64,000 nucleotides of DNA from the NCBI GenBank assembly GCA_022410635.1, contig JAJVDF010000133.1:633089-697088 (forward strand). Direction: 5' to 3'. Source of the stretch: Tretioscincus oriximinensis (lineage: Eukaryota > Chordata > Lepidosauria > Squamata > Gymnophthalmidae). A program made the position numbers and the translations under genes. Positions 13,701 through 40,619 of this stretch are shown here, in pieces; position 1 is the first letter of the stretch, and each line of letters starts with the position of its first letter. The notes beneath the pieces are model-generated. The model did no database searches. It saw only the letters and a list, made by a program, of their open reading frames with translations, and was not told the origin of the DNA.

Positions 13701-16700
13701 ACCACAAAAAAAAGGGACAGGGACTTTGCAGCTTTAATGGGTGGAAAACAGGAATTTCCACCAGGTGCTGCAGACATTATAAATTGCAGCTGGTAAAAAT
13801 TCTTCCTTTCGACATTCATTCAACTTCTAAAACTCCTGTACCCTTCCTTTAAGTGATAAATCCTAAATTAAGCCTCCCACATAAAAACTGAAATTAAACT
13901 GTAAAACCCTTAACAGCTATAGAAGAGAGGAATTTTCACCACCTTATAATTCCTGTACCACCTGGGGCAGGGTGGGAGGAATCGATTTTTAGAAGAAACA
14001 AAAGGTGGACTTCTAAAGACTGACCTTGGAGATTAAAGAACTAATGATATGGAGAGCTGAATAGAGCAACTTATGACGAGATAAAAATATTCTGGGTCAA
14101 ACTTATAAAGAAGAAGAAGAAAAACTGGGTTCTTATACCCCGCTTTTCTCACCTTTCAAAGGGACTCAAAGCGGCTTACAAAGACATTTTGCCTGAAGGC
14201 TGACATTCTATCTTCCCCACCAGGCTGTAGTGGTTCCCATGTATCTACGTGCAGTCCATTGCAATTTCTTGCAATTCTTGCTTTCGAATAGCTGGGTTGG
14301 CTAGAGCTACAGGGCAGTGGAAGGTGCTCAGCCCTCCCCACGTCCCACACAGAGCCTCGAAACCCCATCTCCCAGATGGGAGATGGATTCCTTAGTGACT
14401 GAGCTATCCGTGCCAAACGAAGGAGAAAGAGAGGAAGTCAATGAATTAACTGTAAAGAAATTATTCTAATTCAAAATAATTTAGTTTTATGTACATCTTT
14501 TTTCTGTTGAAAACTAAGGGAAATGTGATAAATGAAAATAGAAAACTTATTACTGGAAAAGGTGATGTAATATTACTATATTCTTGGACATCATTGAAAT
14601 CTCATTGAGAAACTTAAGACAAAATTATGGGTTGACAGACAAAATTATGGGATGTGCCAACTCACTATGGACTTATGCTTTGTGTTTCAACTAGATAAAA
14701 GAAAACGGTATAGAGTGCTGACCCAAATGGCACATATGAAAGGAGCAGAATCCGAATGATATGGCAACACTGGTAATTTAGAGAATGTTTCATCTTATGT
14801 GATGGACCTGCTCATTACTAGAAAGGCTTTGGGAGAAATCTTCTGGTTCAATTCTCCATTCCTCCATGAAATCCAGCTGGGTGACCTTGGGCCAGTCACA
14901 GTTCTTTAGAACTCTCTCAGCCCCACCTACTTCACAGGTGTCTGTTGTGGAAAAAACAACAAAACCTGTATGTGCCGCCCTCTGGTTGGCCACCTTGAGA
15001 CCTTCGGGTATAGGGCAAGATATAAGTATAAACAAACAAACAAACAAGTAATTATAAAGGTTTGGGAGAAATCATCCCTGAAAATGAGACAAATATAAGC
15101 AATGCTACCAATCAAATGGTTATAGTTGTTTGCTCACATTTTTGCAAGCCACTGATAAATTATCAATTGCTCAAAACTGGAATCAATGGACCTACTTTAC
15201 TCAACTAGCAACCAGCCCAGTCTATAGTTTGAGAAATAGTTAAGCTAAAATCAGTACATATTAATTTTCTCAAGGGCATCCTTAAGTCAAAAAAATTCTT
15301 AGAACTGTGGCATATAATAAATTATCCTCTGAATATTTAACAGCCAAATCTATTTATACAAACAGCAAATGTTGCATATGATCTACCGTGTGTGTAGTGT
15401 GTTTCTTGTTAGTCTCTTAAGTGCTACAAGACCTCCAGCTAGTTTTTCTGAAACCACTCATGGCGATTTCATTTAAGGATTGAAATGAAACTTTCTGCTC
15501 CTACTTTTCTACCTCTTTCTAATAACTGTGTTTTAAATATACTTTTAAAAAAGTTTAAAACTGTTATCACTTAATAAGAGACAAAAATGCCATTGATCTT
15601 TTATAGCAACTTGTTGAAACTCAGTGACATACAATCCTCTAACATACACTGAAGTTTTGGTCCCAGATTCAATTCAAAGAAGCAGAAAAAAACTGCAAAC
15701 TCCTTCTATATAATAGCCAAGAAAACTGCATGGACATGTCAAATAATCATCAGTTGATTTTGAACTGTGCATGCCTCCCCTTTACCAAGTTAGAAAACAG
15801 ATGATACACAAACAATCACAACTGCCACTCTAATGGGAATTATTTTCTTGCAACGAACATACACCCTTTACAAAATGTCACATAAAATTCATATAGAAAC
15901 AAAGTGTTGAGATCTAGAAGCACCATCTAAACAATATACCCCACAAAGAAACACCAATTAGAAACATGCCCACCAATTAGTAAAATCCTTGCTCCAAAAC
16001 TGCAGATGGACACTCATCATTTTGCCAAATTGCCTTGCAATAAATACAGAACAAGATAGAAATTCTAAACTAAAGTAACAGCAAGGAAAATATTAAAAAG
16101 CAGCCGGACATACTGACAAAAGCCCATATGAACATCATTAAAGTCACCATGATCATATTAAAAATACTGCAATACTGGAAACATACTATTGCGATGACAA
16201 TGGCAAACAACAAAACATCCCCATACCACCTTCATCGCAGTATTATCATGCTCTTGTGCATTAACATATTCATAACATTAACATGCCTCTGCAGAATATT
16301 ATTGGTAGTATTCATCGCACTGATATTCCATTCAGATTCCTTTCTGTCACAGCAGCCTCTGTACCCAGCAAAAACTTGACAACTGTTCTGCCTCCCTGCA
16401 CTGGACATTTATACAACATGGATCTGACCGTGGCTCTTCCTGATGTTTATGTGTCAGTGAGATACAAGCATTGCTACCTCTATGCAGGATTTTATTTTGC
16501 CCCGTTATTTTTGCCAGAAAGGAATTAACTCCTCCTTGTCTCTTGCCCAGAGGATGCTGAATCTGTTCAACTACATAAGGACCAGGAAGGCAATATTGTA
16601 TGCTTGATGCTCTGAGCACTGTGTCTCCCTGAAAGATACATCTAAAAAGGGTGTCTCCTAGCACCTTAGAGGCTAAGAAGAAAAATGTAGCCGGCATGAG

Positions 16701-18777
16701 CGTCCATAGACTAAATCGACTTCTTCAGCTGCAAGTCTTGTCTTCTTCAGAAGTAGATTCAGTCTACGGAAGCTCGTGCTACCAACCTGTTTGTCTCCAA
16801 GGAACTACAAGGCAAGGGTTCCCACAAAAAACCAGGGACAGTGCTTTGCATCTTGAATGGCTACAGAAGACTTCTTACCAGGCGCAGCTTCTAATGCCTG
16901 CAGGACCAGGGGAAGGGACACACACACACAAACAGTTTCTTGCACCATTTAAAGGTGCAAAACTCTACCCCAATTTTTATATGGGAACCTTATACAACAC
17001 CTCTTGCTAGAAATCCTGACATAGAATTCTATCTTGAAGGTATCATGGGTGCCAAACATCCATCAAAGACCTAAGTGCCTAAGGGAAGCTCTGCAGAATG
17101 GGGCCACATTAGCCCATCTACTCCATGTGGGCTCCTGTCCTGACTTTCACCCCCCTGCAGGATGATGCTTGTATCACCATCTTTGCAGGAGTGCCAAGAA
17201 GCCCCTTGGGCCCTCTCTGCACTGAGCTTTATTTGAGGGTATAAGTCTTGGAATCCACATGCCAGTGCAGCTGAGGACAGGACACATTCAGGGTTAGGCT
17301 TACCATTTGGGGCTTGGAATAGCTTACATTGGTACATAGATGGATTGCCCCTGTCCCAAGCAGAAAGAGCCCAGGTGTTTAACCTTTTACACCATTCAAT
17401 TTCCTGATAGCTCTCTCTCTCTCCCTGATCCCCTCCTCCCTATTCTCCCCCGCCCCTCAGACCCCACACCCCCTGCCCACTTGATACCATTTGCAATTAT
17501 TCAGGTGAGAATTTTACCTTTTTCTGCTTCAGATTCCCCAGGTGCAATTAGTGCGCCAGTGTAGGCAAACCCCACTTGCTTTATTCACATGACCGGGAAT
17601 GGCAGGGCCTTTCATGCCATTCAGGGCTTGTCATAGTCTATTCTAACATGCGGATGGCAAGTTCCTATTCCGTTGAGAACAGGTTGAAGGTTTTGCCTTC
17701 TGCTGCTGCTTGAGATATCTAGGGGCAACTGGTGGGCCACTGAGTGAAACAGAAGGCTGGACTAGATGGGCTACTGTGGCCCATTCAGCAGGTCTCCTCT
17801 GAGGTCCTTATGCCTACTTAGACAGTGTAGACTACAACAGGCTCATCTACATTTGGCTCATTCATATGCCAGTGCAGGCTATGGCAGGCCCCGTTCATAG
17901 TCTATACTAGCATGTGGGCAGCAGGTCCCTATTCCAAGAGTTCAAAACAGACGAGGGTTTTGCTTTCTTCTGCTGCTTAAGATTCCCAGAAGATGCAATG
18001 GGTGGGCCACCGGATGAGACCAAAGACTGGTCTATATTATTGTGGCCCCATAGAGCAGGGCTCCCCTTATTCTCCGTCTACAGAGGGTCATCCACATACC
18101 AGTGCAGACTATGGCAGGTCCAACTCAGGGCCTGCCATAATCTATGCAAGCACGTGGATGGCCGGTCCCTATTCTAAGAAGTGAGACCAGGTTGGGTTTT
18201 CCTTTCTTCTGCTTGAGATGCTCTGGGGCAATGAAGGGGCCACTGTGGGAGACAGAAGGCTGGACTACTGTGGCCCCATCCAGCAGGGCCCCTCCGAGAC
18301 TCCTGACCCCCTCCTGACCCTAATTCCTCTCCNCCATGACTGTCTGCCCCCTGTCCCTCCCCCCTCGTGATCCCCTCCCCCTCGCCTCTCAGCCACCACA
18401 GCCCTGCGAGGGAGGCCAGGNGAGCGGGGGGGGGGGGAAGGAGGAATAACGGTCCCTTGGGGGGGGGCACCTTGTCCTCCCCGCATGGCGCCCTATCAGC
18501 GACCGCGCCCCCCGCCGCCGCGCCGCCTACCCCTGCGCATCCACTTGATCCAGTGGCGGACGATGGCGCGGTGGTGCCGCTTGTTCTCCAGGCACCAGGC
18601 GGAGAGGCCCTGGATCGACTCCATGGTGTTGGTCACCGCCTGCAGCTTCCTGTCCAGAGACGCTTCCAGCGACGACGGCGACGACGGCGCCGCGGCGGAC
18701 GAAGACGACGAGGACGACGAGGACGAGGAGGACGAGGAGGCCGAGGCCTTGCCGCCGCCGCCTCCCCCGGCCGCCAT
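1..18777 (-). CDS. RPRD2: RPRD2, 5' part of gene (3 coding exons, truncated by window start)
   Basis: Regulation of nuclear pre-mRNA domain-containing protein 2, a nuclear protein whose N-terminal CID domain binds the RNA polymerase II C-terminal domain. Coding exons seen: 18,531-18,777 (start codon at 18,777), 2,513-2,642 and 1,164-1,264; all junctions are GT/AG and keep frame (247+130+101 nt, 159 codons plus one base). The start MAAGGGGGG, the motifs [30 protein letters not shown] and [16 protein letters not shown] match RPRD2 as I know it. The rest of the CID and the long proline/serine-rich C-terminus lie beyond base 1. Odd features: a 14-serine run near the N-terminus and an open in-frame leader upstream of the start. 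It lies downstream of PRPF3 on the same strand, as in human. The identification is secure. Confidence 0.95.
1164..1264 (-). CDS. RPRD2: RPRD2 coding exon 3
   Basis: Acceptor ATTTTCAG and donor GTAAGT. Encodes [18 protein letters not shown] and [15 protein letters not shown], the last CID helices visible here. It ends one base into a codon; the next exon is not in the window. Confidence 0.95.
1762..1825. repeat. (ATTT)n microsatellite
   Basis: Run of TTTA units turning into AAAT units after 1,808, adjoining the tail of an old repeat copy (gggcagggtataaat at about 1,735). Confidence 0.8.
2162..2395 (+). mobile_element. tRNA-derived SINE (Sauria-type), full length
   Basis: Has a pol III A-box-like TGGTGTAGTGG and B-box-like GGTTCGATTC, then the family body (GCTGGGTGACCTTGGGAC, GGGTGTCTGTTGTGGAG), ending in a GACAGACAGAC tail. 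Same family recurs at 12,396, 13,010 (minus), 14,826, 26,985 (minus), 33,441 (minus), 37,145 (minus), 43,621, 49,137, 50,681 and 57,661. Family naming is from memory; the tRNA promoter boxes are directly visible. Confidence 0.85.
2513..2642 (-). CDS. RPRD2: RPRD2 coding exon 2
   Basis: Acceptor TTTCCAG and donor GTAAGT. Encodes the CID core with [16 protein letters not shown] and [13 protein letters not shown]. The split codon at the 5' side (G plus CT) gives alanine, so the junction reads RRAAFPHR. The split at the 3' side (AA plus G) gives lysine, joining to DPSVSKS of exon 3. Confidence 0.95.
4460..4800 (+). repeat. Unclassified interspersed repeat, copy 1
   Basis: Contains CTTCCTGTAAGCAGAAAA, GGAGCTGTAGTCTGCGGAC, ACTACACTTCCCAGAAGG and AATAAGCCCTTGTCATTGTG in that order. 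The same modules recur at 8,500-8,780 and, reversed, at 46,045-46,400, 48,440-48,790 and 57,440-58,260. I do not recognise the family. Confidence 0.7.
4870..5010. repeat. Fold-back (palindromic) repeat copy
   Basis: Left arm CTAGTGTAGACTATGGCAG, right arm CTGCCATGGTCCACACTGG, i.e. an imperfect inverted repeat of the family best seen at 62,231-62,302. Confidence 0.7.
5300..5386 (-). mobile_element. L2-type LINE, 3' piece interrupted by CR1
   Basis: Holds TTTACAGTTCTATACTGC and GGTTAACAATAAAAAACA, matching the 3' end of the L2 copies at 21,450, 30,117 and 37,795. The rest continues at 6,598, after the CR1 insertion. Confidence 0.6.
5387..6597 (+). mobile_element. CR1 LINE, reverse transcriptase fragment with internal deletion
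   Basis: In pieces of frame it encodes CR1 reverse transcriptase: [55 protein letters not shown], then after a deletion [18 protein letters not shown] and [16 protein letters not shown]. Stops and N bases show it is dead. Ends with the CR1 tail CTTATGTTCTTATGTTTTT. Confidence 0.9.
6598..6960 (-). mobile_element. L2-type LINE, remainder after the CR1 insertion
   Basis: Shares GGGCTGCCACAGAGAAGGCC and CAGGAGGGCCTCCTCTGCAG with other L2 3' regions here (30,240-30,440). Reading of the nest: L2 first, CR1 later. Confidence 0.6.
7300..7430. repeat. Fold-back repeat copy
   Basis: Starts GGGCTATATCTTGCAATAGG, contains GTGTAGGCTATGGCAGGCCC and ends CCCCAAGATATAACCCAG, so the outer arms are also inverted. 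Confidence 0.7.
8500..8780 (+). repeat. Unclassified interspersed repeat, copy 2
   Basis: Shares with the copy at 4,460 the modules CTTTCCTGTAAGCAGAAAA, AATAAGCCCTTATCAACATG and AAAGCAGGCAGAAAT; the GGAGCTGTAGTC portion is diverged. Confidence 0.6.
10115..10270 (-). mobile_element. CR1-like 3' end
   Basis: AAGAACATAAGCGGGAGCCC followed by CTGAATGGGGCCAGAGC and GGCCCACCAATTGTACCTGG; this tail family is found throughout the window. Confidence 0.65.
11120..11345 (+). repeat. Penelope-type 3' tail fragments (two tandem copies)
   Basis: GCATCTGAAGAAGCAAACTT and CATCTGAAGAAGGTGACTTG, each followed by CTACGAAAG- or CTATGAAAG-type sequence; the same tail closes the Penelope-like element at 20,800-21,440. 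Confidence 0.55.
11366..11700 (-). mobile_element. CR1 LINE 3' end
   Basis: Begins with the inverted CR1 terminus TAGAATCATAGAGCTGGAAG and continues through the 3' part of the coding region (reversed TCTGTTTGAAGACTTCCAGC). Same subfamily as 25,622-26,486. Confidence 0.85.
12396..12604 (+). mobile_element. tRNA-derived SINE, 5'-truncated
   Basis: Starts at the B-box (CCCGGTTCGATTCCCCC) and ends GGGCGGGATACAAGTAC with a CAAATAAATAAATAA tail. Confidence 0.85.
13010..13243 (-). mobile_element. tRNA-derived SINE
   Basis: Reversed family body (ACAGACACCTTGTGAAGTAG) ending at TTTAACCACTACACCAGACTG, the complement of the tRNA-like head. Confidence 0.8.
14110..14416 (-). mobile_element. tRNA-Lys-like SINE (second SINE family)
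   Basis: Minus strand begins GGCACGGATAGCTCAGTCAC, a good tRNA A-box region (TAGCTCAGTC), with a weak B-box GGTTTCGAGGC. Plus-strand end is AGAAGAAGAAAAACTGGG. Other copies: 19,643-19,942 and 53,640-53,893. Confidence 0.85.
14826..15047 (+). mobile_element. tRNA-derived SINE, head truncated
   Basis: CTGGTTCAATTCTCCATTCC, GTGACCTTGGGCCAGTCAC, GGTGTCTGTTGTGG, tail AAACAAACAAACAAACAAG. Confidence 0.85.
16640..16800 (-). repeat. Penelope-type 3' tail fragment
   Basis: Reversed tail: CCTTAGAGGCTAAGAAG, CTTCTTCAGAAGTAGATTC and ACGGAAGCTCGTGCTACC. Fits the complement of the 21,310-21,430 tail with divergence. Confidence 0.45.
17590..18180. repeat. Cluster of fold-back repeat halves and CR1-like tails
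   Basis: CCAGTGCAGGCTATGGCAGG (about 17,870), CCAGTGCAGACTATGGCAGG (about 18,098) and GGGCCTGCCATAATCTATGC (about 18,129) are arm copies. Between them lie CTGGACTAGATGGGCTAC-type tails. Confidence 0.6.
18531..18777 (-). CDS. RPRD2: RPRD2 coding exon 1
   Basis: Codes residues 1-82 plus one base. The start ATG (18,777) lies in a AAGATGGCGGCC context, a good Kozak match and also a YY1-like motif. Residues 4-9 are glycine and residues 14-27 are 14 serines from mixed TCC/TCG/TCT codons; the start of the CID follows (motif [15 protein letters not shown]). The exon ends at CGCAGGG with donor GTAGGC. Ends KWMRR, comparable to KWLRR in human. Confidence 0.93.
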
Positions 18778-19200
18778 CTTGGACGCAGCAGCAGCAGCGC
18801 GCTTCGCGCACTCCGCCTCCCCTGCGCTCCCGCTCGCTCGCTCNCTCTCTCTCTCTCTCTCTGAGGAAAGGGGGTAACGGAAGGGGCGGAGCCGGAGGAG
18901 GGCGCGCGCACGGCGCCTGCGCGGGCCGCGGAGCGACGCACGCGCTCCCCTCCCCGCCACAGCGCCGCCTTCCTCCCGCGCAGGCGTGTCGGGAGAGAGG
19001 GAGAGTCGAAGGAGCCAACGAATAGAGAAATTTCTATCCCATGGCGTAGAGCGCAGGCGCGGAGTGCTCAGTCTCAAAACGAGTCGATTTGATCAGCGCG
19101 CAGGCGCTGGTGCCGGACCCGAAAGAGATCTCTCTCCCTACCGCGGCTCCTATCCGTGCGCAGGCGCAGAAGAGTAGAAGCACAAGTTAGTCGTTCTAAC
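18778..19200 (-). promoter_or_regulatory. RPRD2 CpG-rich promoter and 5' UTR
   Basis: CpG-dense upstream of the RPRD2 start. Contains a CT/GA run (18,841-18,862) just upstream of the ATG and five copies of a GCGCAGGCG-like motif (about 18,915 inverted, 18,978, 19,049, 19,097 and 19,156), which resemble imperfect NRF1 sites. No TATA box seen. The transcription start is not determinable here. Confidence 0.75.
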
Positions 19201-19368
19201 GCTTGGACGGCAGGCGGGCAGAGAGGCCCAGCCTTCCTCCCCCGGCAGACCCCAAGGCAGGGGGCCTGGCTGCTGGAGCCCGCTTGCCCAAGGGGAGCAG
19301 GTAGGCGCCCCAGCAGCAGGGCTGGTAGGAAGGCTTGGCTCACAGGGCACAACGCCGCTAGGCCAGAA

Positions 19369-19404
19369 GCCCCTTGAGGTGCCCCTTGAGGTGCCCCTTG
19401 AGGT
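19369..19404. repeat. 12-bp tandem repeat, three units
   Basis: Three identical units of GCCCCTTGAGGT followed by a partial fourth. Confidence 0.85.
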
Positions 19405-19642
19405 GCCCAGGGCCATGAACAGGCTACTGGGAGAGACGGAGCAAAGTGGCAGATGACCTCGCGGAGGATAAGGCTATTGGGATGGATGTCGGGGTCCCGC
19501 CTCCCAAGTTAGAGGGACAGACAAGAAGCCTCTGAATCCATCTGCAGGGAGTGGAGANCAGGTGAAAGCTTTACCTCAGTCAGGTGGGGCGTGTGGGTCT
19601 TCTACGCGCCAAACAGTGCCTTTATGGGTGGTCTTTCTTGCC

Positions 19643-19942
19643 TAAGAAGAACTGGGTTCTTATACCCCGCTTTTCTCACCTTTCAAAGGGACTCAAAGCG
19701 GCTNACAAGGGTATTTTGCCCGAAGGCTTCCATTCTATCTTCCCCACCAGGCTGTGGTGGTTCCCATGTATCTACTTGCAGTCAGTTGCAATTTCTTGCA
19801 GTTCCTGCTTTCGAATAGCTGGGTTGGCTAGAGCTACAGGCTAGTGGAAGGNGCTCAGCCCTCCCCACGTCCCACACAGGGCTTTGAAACCCCATCTCCC
19901 AGCTGAGAGATGGATTCCTAAGCGACTGAGCTATCCGTGCCT
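19643..19942 (-). mobile_element. tRNA-Lys-like SINE
   Basis: Closely resembles the 14,110-14,416 copy; minus strand starts GGCACGGATAGCTCAGTCGC. Confidence 0.85.
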
Positions 19943-20799
19943 GCANCTCAGTGCTCCAGAATAAGGGCCAGGGCAAGCAAACCCCAGACAGTTTGTATTG
20001 CAAGGGCAGCTGCTCAAGTGGACCTTTTGCCGCTTCCTTCTGCTNCAGATGCACGGGGACAATGAACGGGCTACTGGGTGAGAAAAAAGGCTGGACCCCG
20101 TCCAGTAGGGCTTCTCTTAGGTTCTTATTGTAAGGTAGTATGGCCAAACAGGAGCCATTTTAAGTGTAAAATAGGCCAGTTAGCAAGTGTACAGTAGGAA
20201 AGCTGGTAAGCAGATAACAAAGCCTTGAGAAGGTCATGCAACCTCAATTGAATGCAGCTGTCCGAGNGAGAACATTTTGGGAGTAAGTGTAAAGCAGTGG
20301 AGATTGTTAGAGACCTTGGAGAAGTCAGAAAAGAGTGAAGAACAATTTTAAGAGAAAAAAGAGGTTGATAGTTGAAATTACCACACCTGCTAAGAATGTG
20401 TTAATTGCTTTGCAATTGGTAGATGGAAAACAGTTGCAAGGGGAGGGATTTTGAGTGAGCCGAAAGCATTGAAAAGATGGACAATTAGAGACTCTTACTA
20501 TAGCTATCTCGCTTACTCTATGAGACACACTTTTCTTGGACTCTGCTTGCTGCAATGAATTTTATTGCCATGTAACTTGTTTTACTTCGCTTTTATTTTC
20601 TGAACTGTTTTGTGATGCAAGAGTATTGTCCTCTTAAGGGCAGAAGCGATCTGTTATGTTTCCTTAGCTTTGCTTGAATAAAACTTTATTTTTCTACAAC
20701 CTGGACTAGAGTCTTTTGGAAGACAAGCAGATGAATTTTGGGCTACATAGATTAAACTTTGCCCTGGGGGGGACGAACTTCTGCTCCAGTGTGAAGACT

Positions 20800-21440
20800 C
20801 TATCACTACACCCTCTACACTCTACATTGGGCAAACAGGACAATCCCTTNGCCAGAGAATAAATGGACACAAATCAGATATTCGAAATGGAAACACACAG
20901 AAACTAGTTGCTGAACATTTTAACCTTCCAGGACCTTCTATCTCAGACCTCAGGACTGCAGTTCTTGAACAAAGAAACTACAAAGGAAGGTTTGAAAGAG
21001 AAGCAGCAGAACTTGAATACATTCACAAGTTCCAGGCCATCAGCAAAGGACTTAACAGAGACAATGGTTTCCTGGNCAACTATACATTTTTATTTCACCT
21101 GTTAAGTATTTGATTGATTCTCTACTAGACATTGCCCCTTGTTGCCCCAGGGACTTTTTCACATAAAAGGATTAGTTCCTGCTGTTTACCTGTTTTTTTA
21201 AGGAGATTAGTTCCTGCTATTTACCTGCAATTCAACACCTCCCTACAGTTGCATATGCTTTGTCTTCTCCCATACACATTTCACTATAAATACCTGACCC
21301 TGATATTAGTCCCTCAGCATCTGAAGAAGTAGACTTGTCTACGAAAGCTTATGCCAACCACTTTTCTCAAGTTAGTCTCAAAGTGCTGCTAGCTCCTTTG
21401 CTGGACTTTCTGCTAGACTAACACGGCTATTTCTCTGAAA
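20800..21440 (+). mobile_element. Penelope-like retroelement, GIY-YIG endonuclease end and 3' tail
   Basis: From 20,818 one frame stays open for about 85 codons, starting LYIGQTGQSL, then QRINGHKSDIRNG, VAEHFNLPG and AISKGLNRDNGF. The LYIG..T..R...H pattern and the closing KGLN motif fit the C-terminal GIY-YIG nuclease of Penelope-like elements. A family tail follows (CTGAAGAAGTAGACTTGTC, CTAGACTAACACGGCTATTT). The reverse transcriptase part is missing, so this is a 5'-truncated relic. Classification is inferred from motifs. Confidence 0.75.
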
Positions 21441-21449
21441 AAGACTATC

Positions 21450-21680
21450 AGTTATTTATTTACATTTTTATACAGCCTTATAACCGTAGGTCTCATGACG
21501 GTTAACAATAAAATCATAATTTTAACACAGTAAAATACAGCCATATCTAAAAATGGGGAGGAGACAGTAGTTTTCTCAACCAAAGGCCAGGCCAAAGCGT
21601 TGCGTCTTCAAATGCTTTCTGGAAGTGCACAGAGATGATTAACACACCTCAAGGAGGAGACCATTCCATAGCCTGCCATT
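21450..21680 (-). mobile_element. L2-type LINE 3' region
   Basis: TTTATACAGCCTTATAACCG, GGTTAACAATAAAATC and CTCAACCAAAGGCCAGGCC match the other L2 3' regions in the window. A second related piece follows at 21,790-21,930. Confidence 0.65.
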
Positions 21681-22585
21681 GGTATGCCATGGTCTAAACT
21701 GGCATGTTGATGAGTCAGAAGATTGGACTAGATTGCCTCTGGCCGTATTCAGCAGGGATTTTTGTATGTTCTTTCTGCTGGAAATTTATTTACATTTCTA
21801 TATTGGAAGGGAGAGCAGCTAAAGTCCAAAAGAGGTGGGNTTTTTTAATGGACACAGAGATGGTGATTGAAGCACCTCAAGGGGAGGACTGTATCATAAT
21901 CTGGGCCTGCCGTGGAGAAGGCCCAGTAGCCAACTGGTGGGACACTGAATGTTCAAGATAAAACTGAATAGGATACTTAATATATCCTAGAACATTCCTA
22001 CACATTTCAATTCATTGTTTCTTGCCACGGACGTTGACATCATTCTAAATAATGTATATGTATCCTCATTACTCNACCCCGGAATCCTGCCTTGTTGCTG
22101 CTTTAATGCCACTGGGGAGTTCAGTACCAGTTCCCCCTTGTTTAATTAAACTCTCTAGACAAAACAGTAGCCTTAAATGCAGTTCTTAATCTCAAAATTT
22201 ATAAGCCTTCGTTTCAGGTTGTGTTGTGTCAGGTTTAGTACGGATTTTTCCTTCCATACTTGTAGATCAATCGGACGCCTGTTCTTCATGACATTCCTAC
22301 TACAAAGTCATCTAAAAACGTATAATGAGGTGTCAATGGACTTAACCCCTGAGAATATCTTAGGTGATTCACATGGCCACCATGCAAAGAATCAAAGCTT
22401 ATTGCTTTGGGGGCGTGTGTGTGTGTGTGTGTTATGAGAAGCAGGATAAATGAATTGCTTGCCTGTTCGTTAAGCCTCTCTTGGTGCCCAGTAAGTGGAC
22501 ATTAGAATTTACGTGATATAATTCTTATTCAAAACTTCAGGCGAAGAAACGAGATCACTTGCTTATAACCTCTTAGAAAAAAAAG

Positions 22586-22591
22586 TTTATT
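22586..22591 (-). terminator. Candidate PRPF3 polyadenylation signal
   Basis: AATAAA on the minus strand, about 545 bases past the PRPF3 stop codon; the intervening sequence would be the 3' UTR. Not proven. Confidence 0.5.
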
Positions 22592-23135
22592 ACGTCAGTG
22601 TAGGATGTGGGCTAAATCCCCAGCTCCTAGCTCTTGCAGTACAGACTGCAAACTTCGTCCACAGGGGATGGGCATCCCCTAACCATTCCTCAGTTTCTCG
22701 CCTCCATTCTTCCCAGCACAGAGGCACCTTTACCTTATGTTCCAAGCAAACCCCTCACACTGGAAAAAGAACAACACAAAATGAAGGAAAAGCAAAAAAG
22801 CCCAGAATACTGCAGGTCTTCAGAGGCTGGTAGAGAGAAAAATAAAAAGGGATGCGCCTGCAGGTGAGATTTGTTTTTCCACTGCTTTGCCACAGCCTCC
22901 ATGCCAGAGTTTCCAAAGAGCACAAGACCCGCGAACGGTGTCAGTCCAAAAGGAAGAGTTGGGGAGGAAAAAGAAAGGAACTTGGATAGTTTCAATCTCT
23001 TTTTAAAAAATAGTTATTTTAATCATATGCATCACGTATGGTGAGGAACTTGGGGGAAGAAAGGCCAGAGAAGGAGCATCAGAAGTCCAAAGTCAAGGCT
23101 GAGTTCTTTCTTAAAACAGAACCCCAGGAGGGCTG

Positions 23136-40310
<17,175 letters not shown>

Positions 40311-40619
40311 GTTCCTTGTTCGTCCGTCCAAAACAGAGACCTCCTAATCACTGGCCAATATGCCTTTTTGATATGGCCCAACCATAGCAGAGAAGGTTTG
40401 CCACGAGGGATGCCAGAGGGCCAGCAGTGGAGCAAAATGGAAGACATCATTTCCTGACATCAGAAGAACTACACAACTATGCTGTGTAGGAAGGGAGGAT
40501 GGGGAGAAAAGGGGAAGGAGGGGAAGAAGTGGGGAGGGAGGGGAAGAAGACGTGGGGCAGGGGGAGGGAGGGGAAGAGGGGGGAGGGGGGACATAGGCCT
40601 CCCTTCCAGCAGCCAAGAG

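Larger units (their letters stand above)
2643..18530 (-). other. RPRD2 intron 1 (15.9 kb)
   Basis: Large first intron with no recognisable exon. Contents: unclassified repeats (3,430-4,780 and 8,400-8,780), CR1 nested in L2 (5,300-6,960), fold-back repeats (4,870-5,010, 7,300-7,430, 17,590-18,180), CR1 3' ends (10,115-10,270, 11,366-11,700), Penelope-type tails (11,120-11,345, 16,640-16,800), SINEs (12,396-12,604, 13,010-13,243, 14,110-14,416, 14,826-15,047) and AT-rich unique DNA, notably 15,100-16,600. Confidence 0.8.
19201..22580. other. Intergenic region between PRPF3 and RPRD2
   Basis: No conserved reading frame. Contents: a 12-bp tandem repeat (19,369-19,404), a tRNA-Lys-like SINE, a Penelope-like fragment, L2 pieces (21,450-21,680 and 21,790-21,930), unique AT-rich DNA and a GT run near 22,416-22,431. 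Confidence 0.75.

Noticed and set aside
18367..18877. Acidic plus-strand frames (130 and 165 codons) over RPRD2 exon 1.
   Set aside because: Antisense of the polyserine and GC-rich exon 1.
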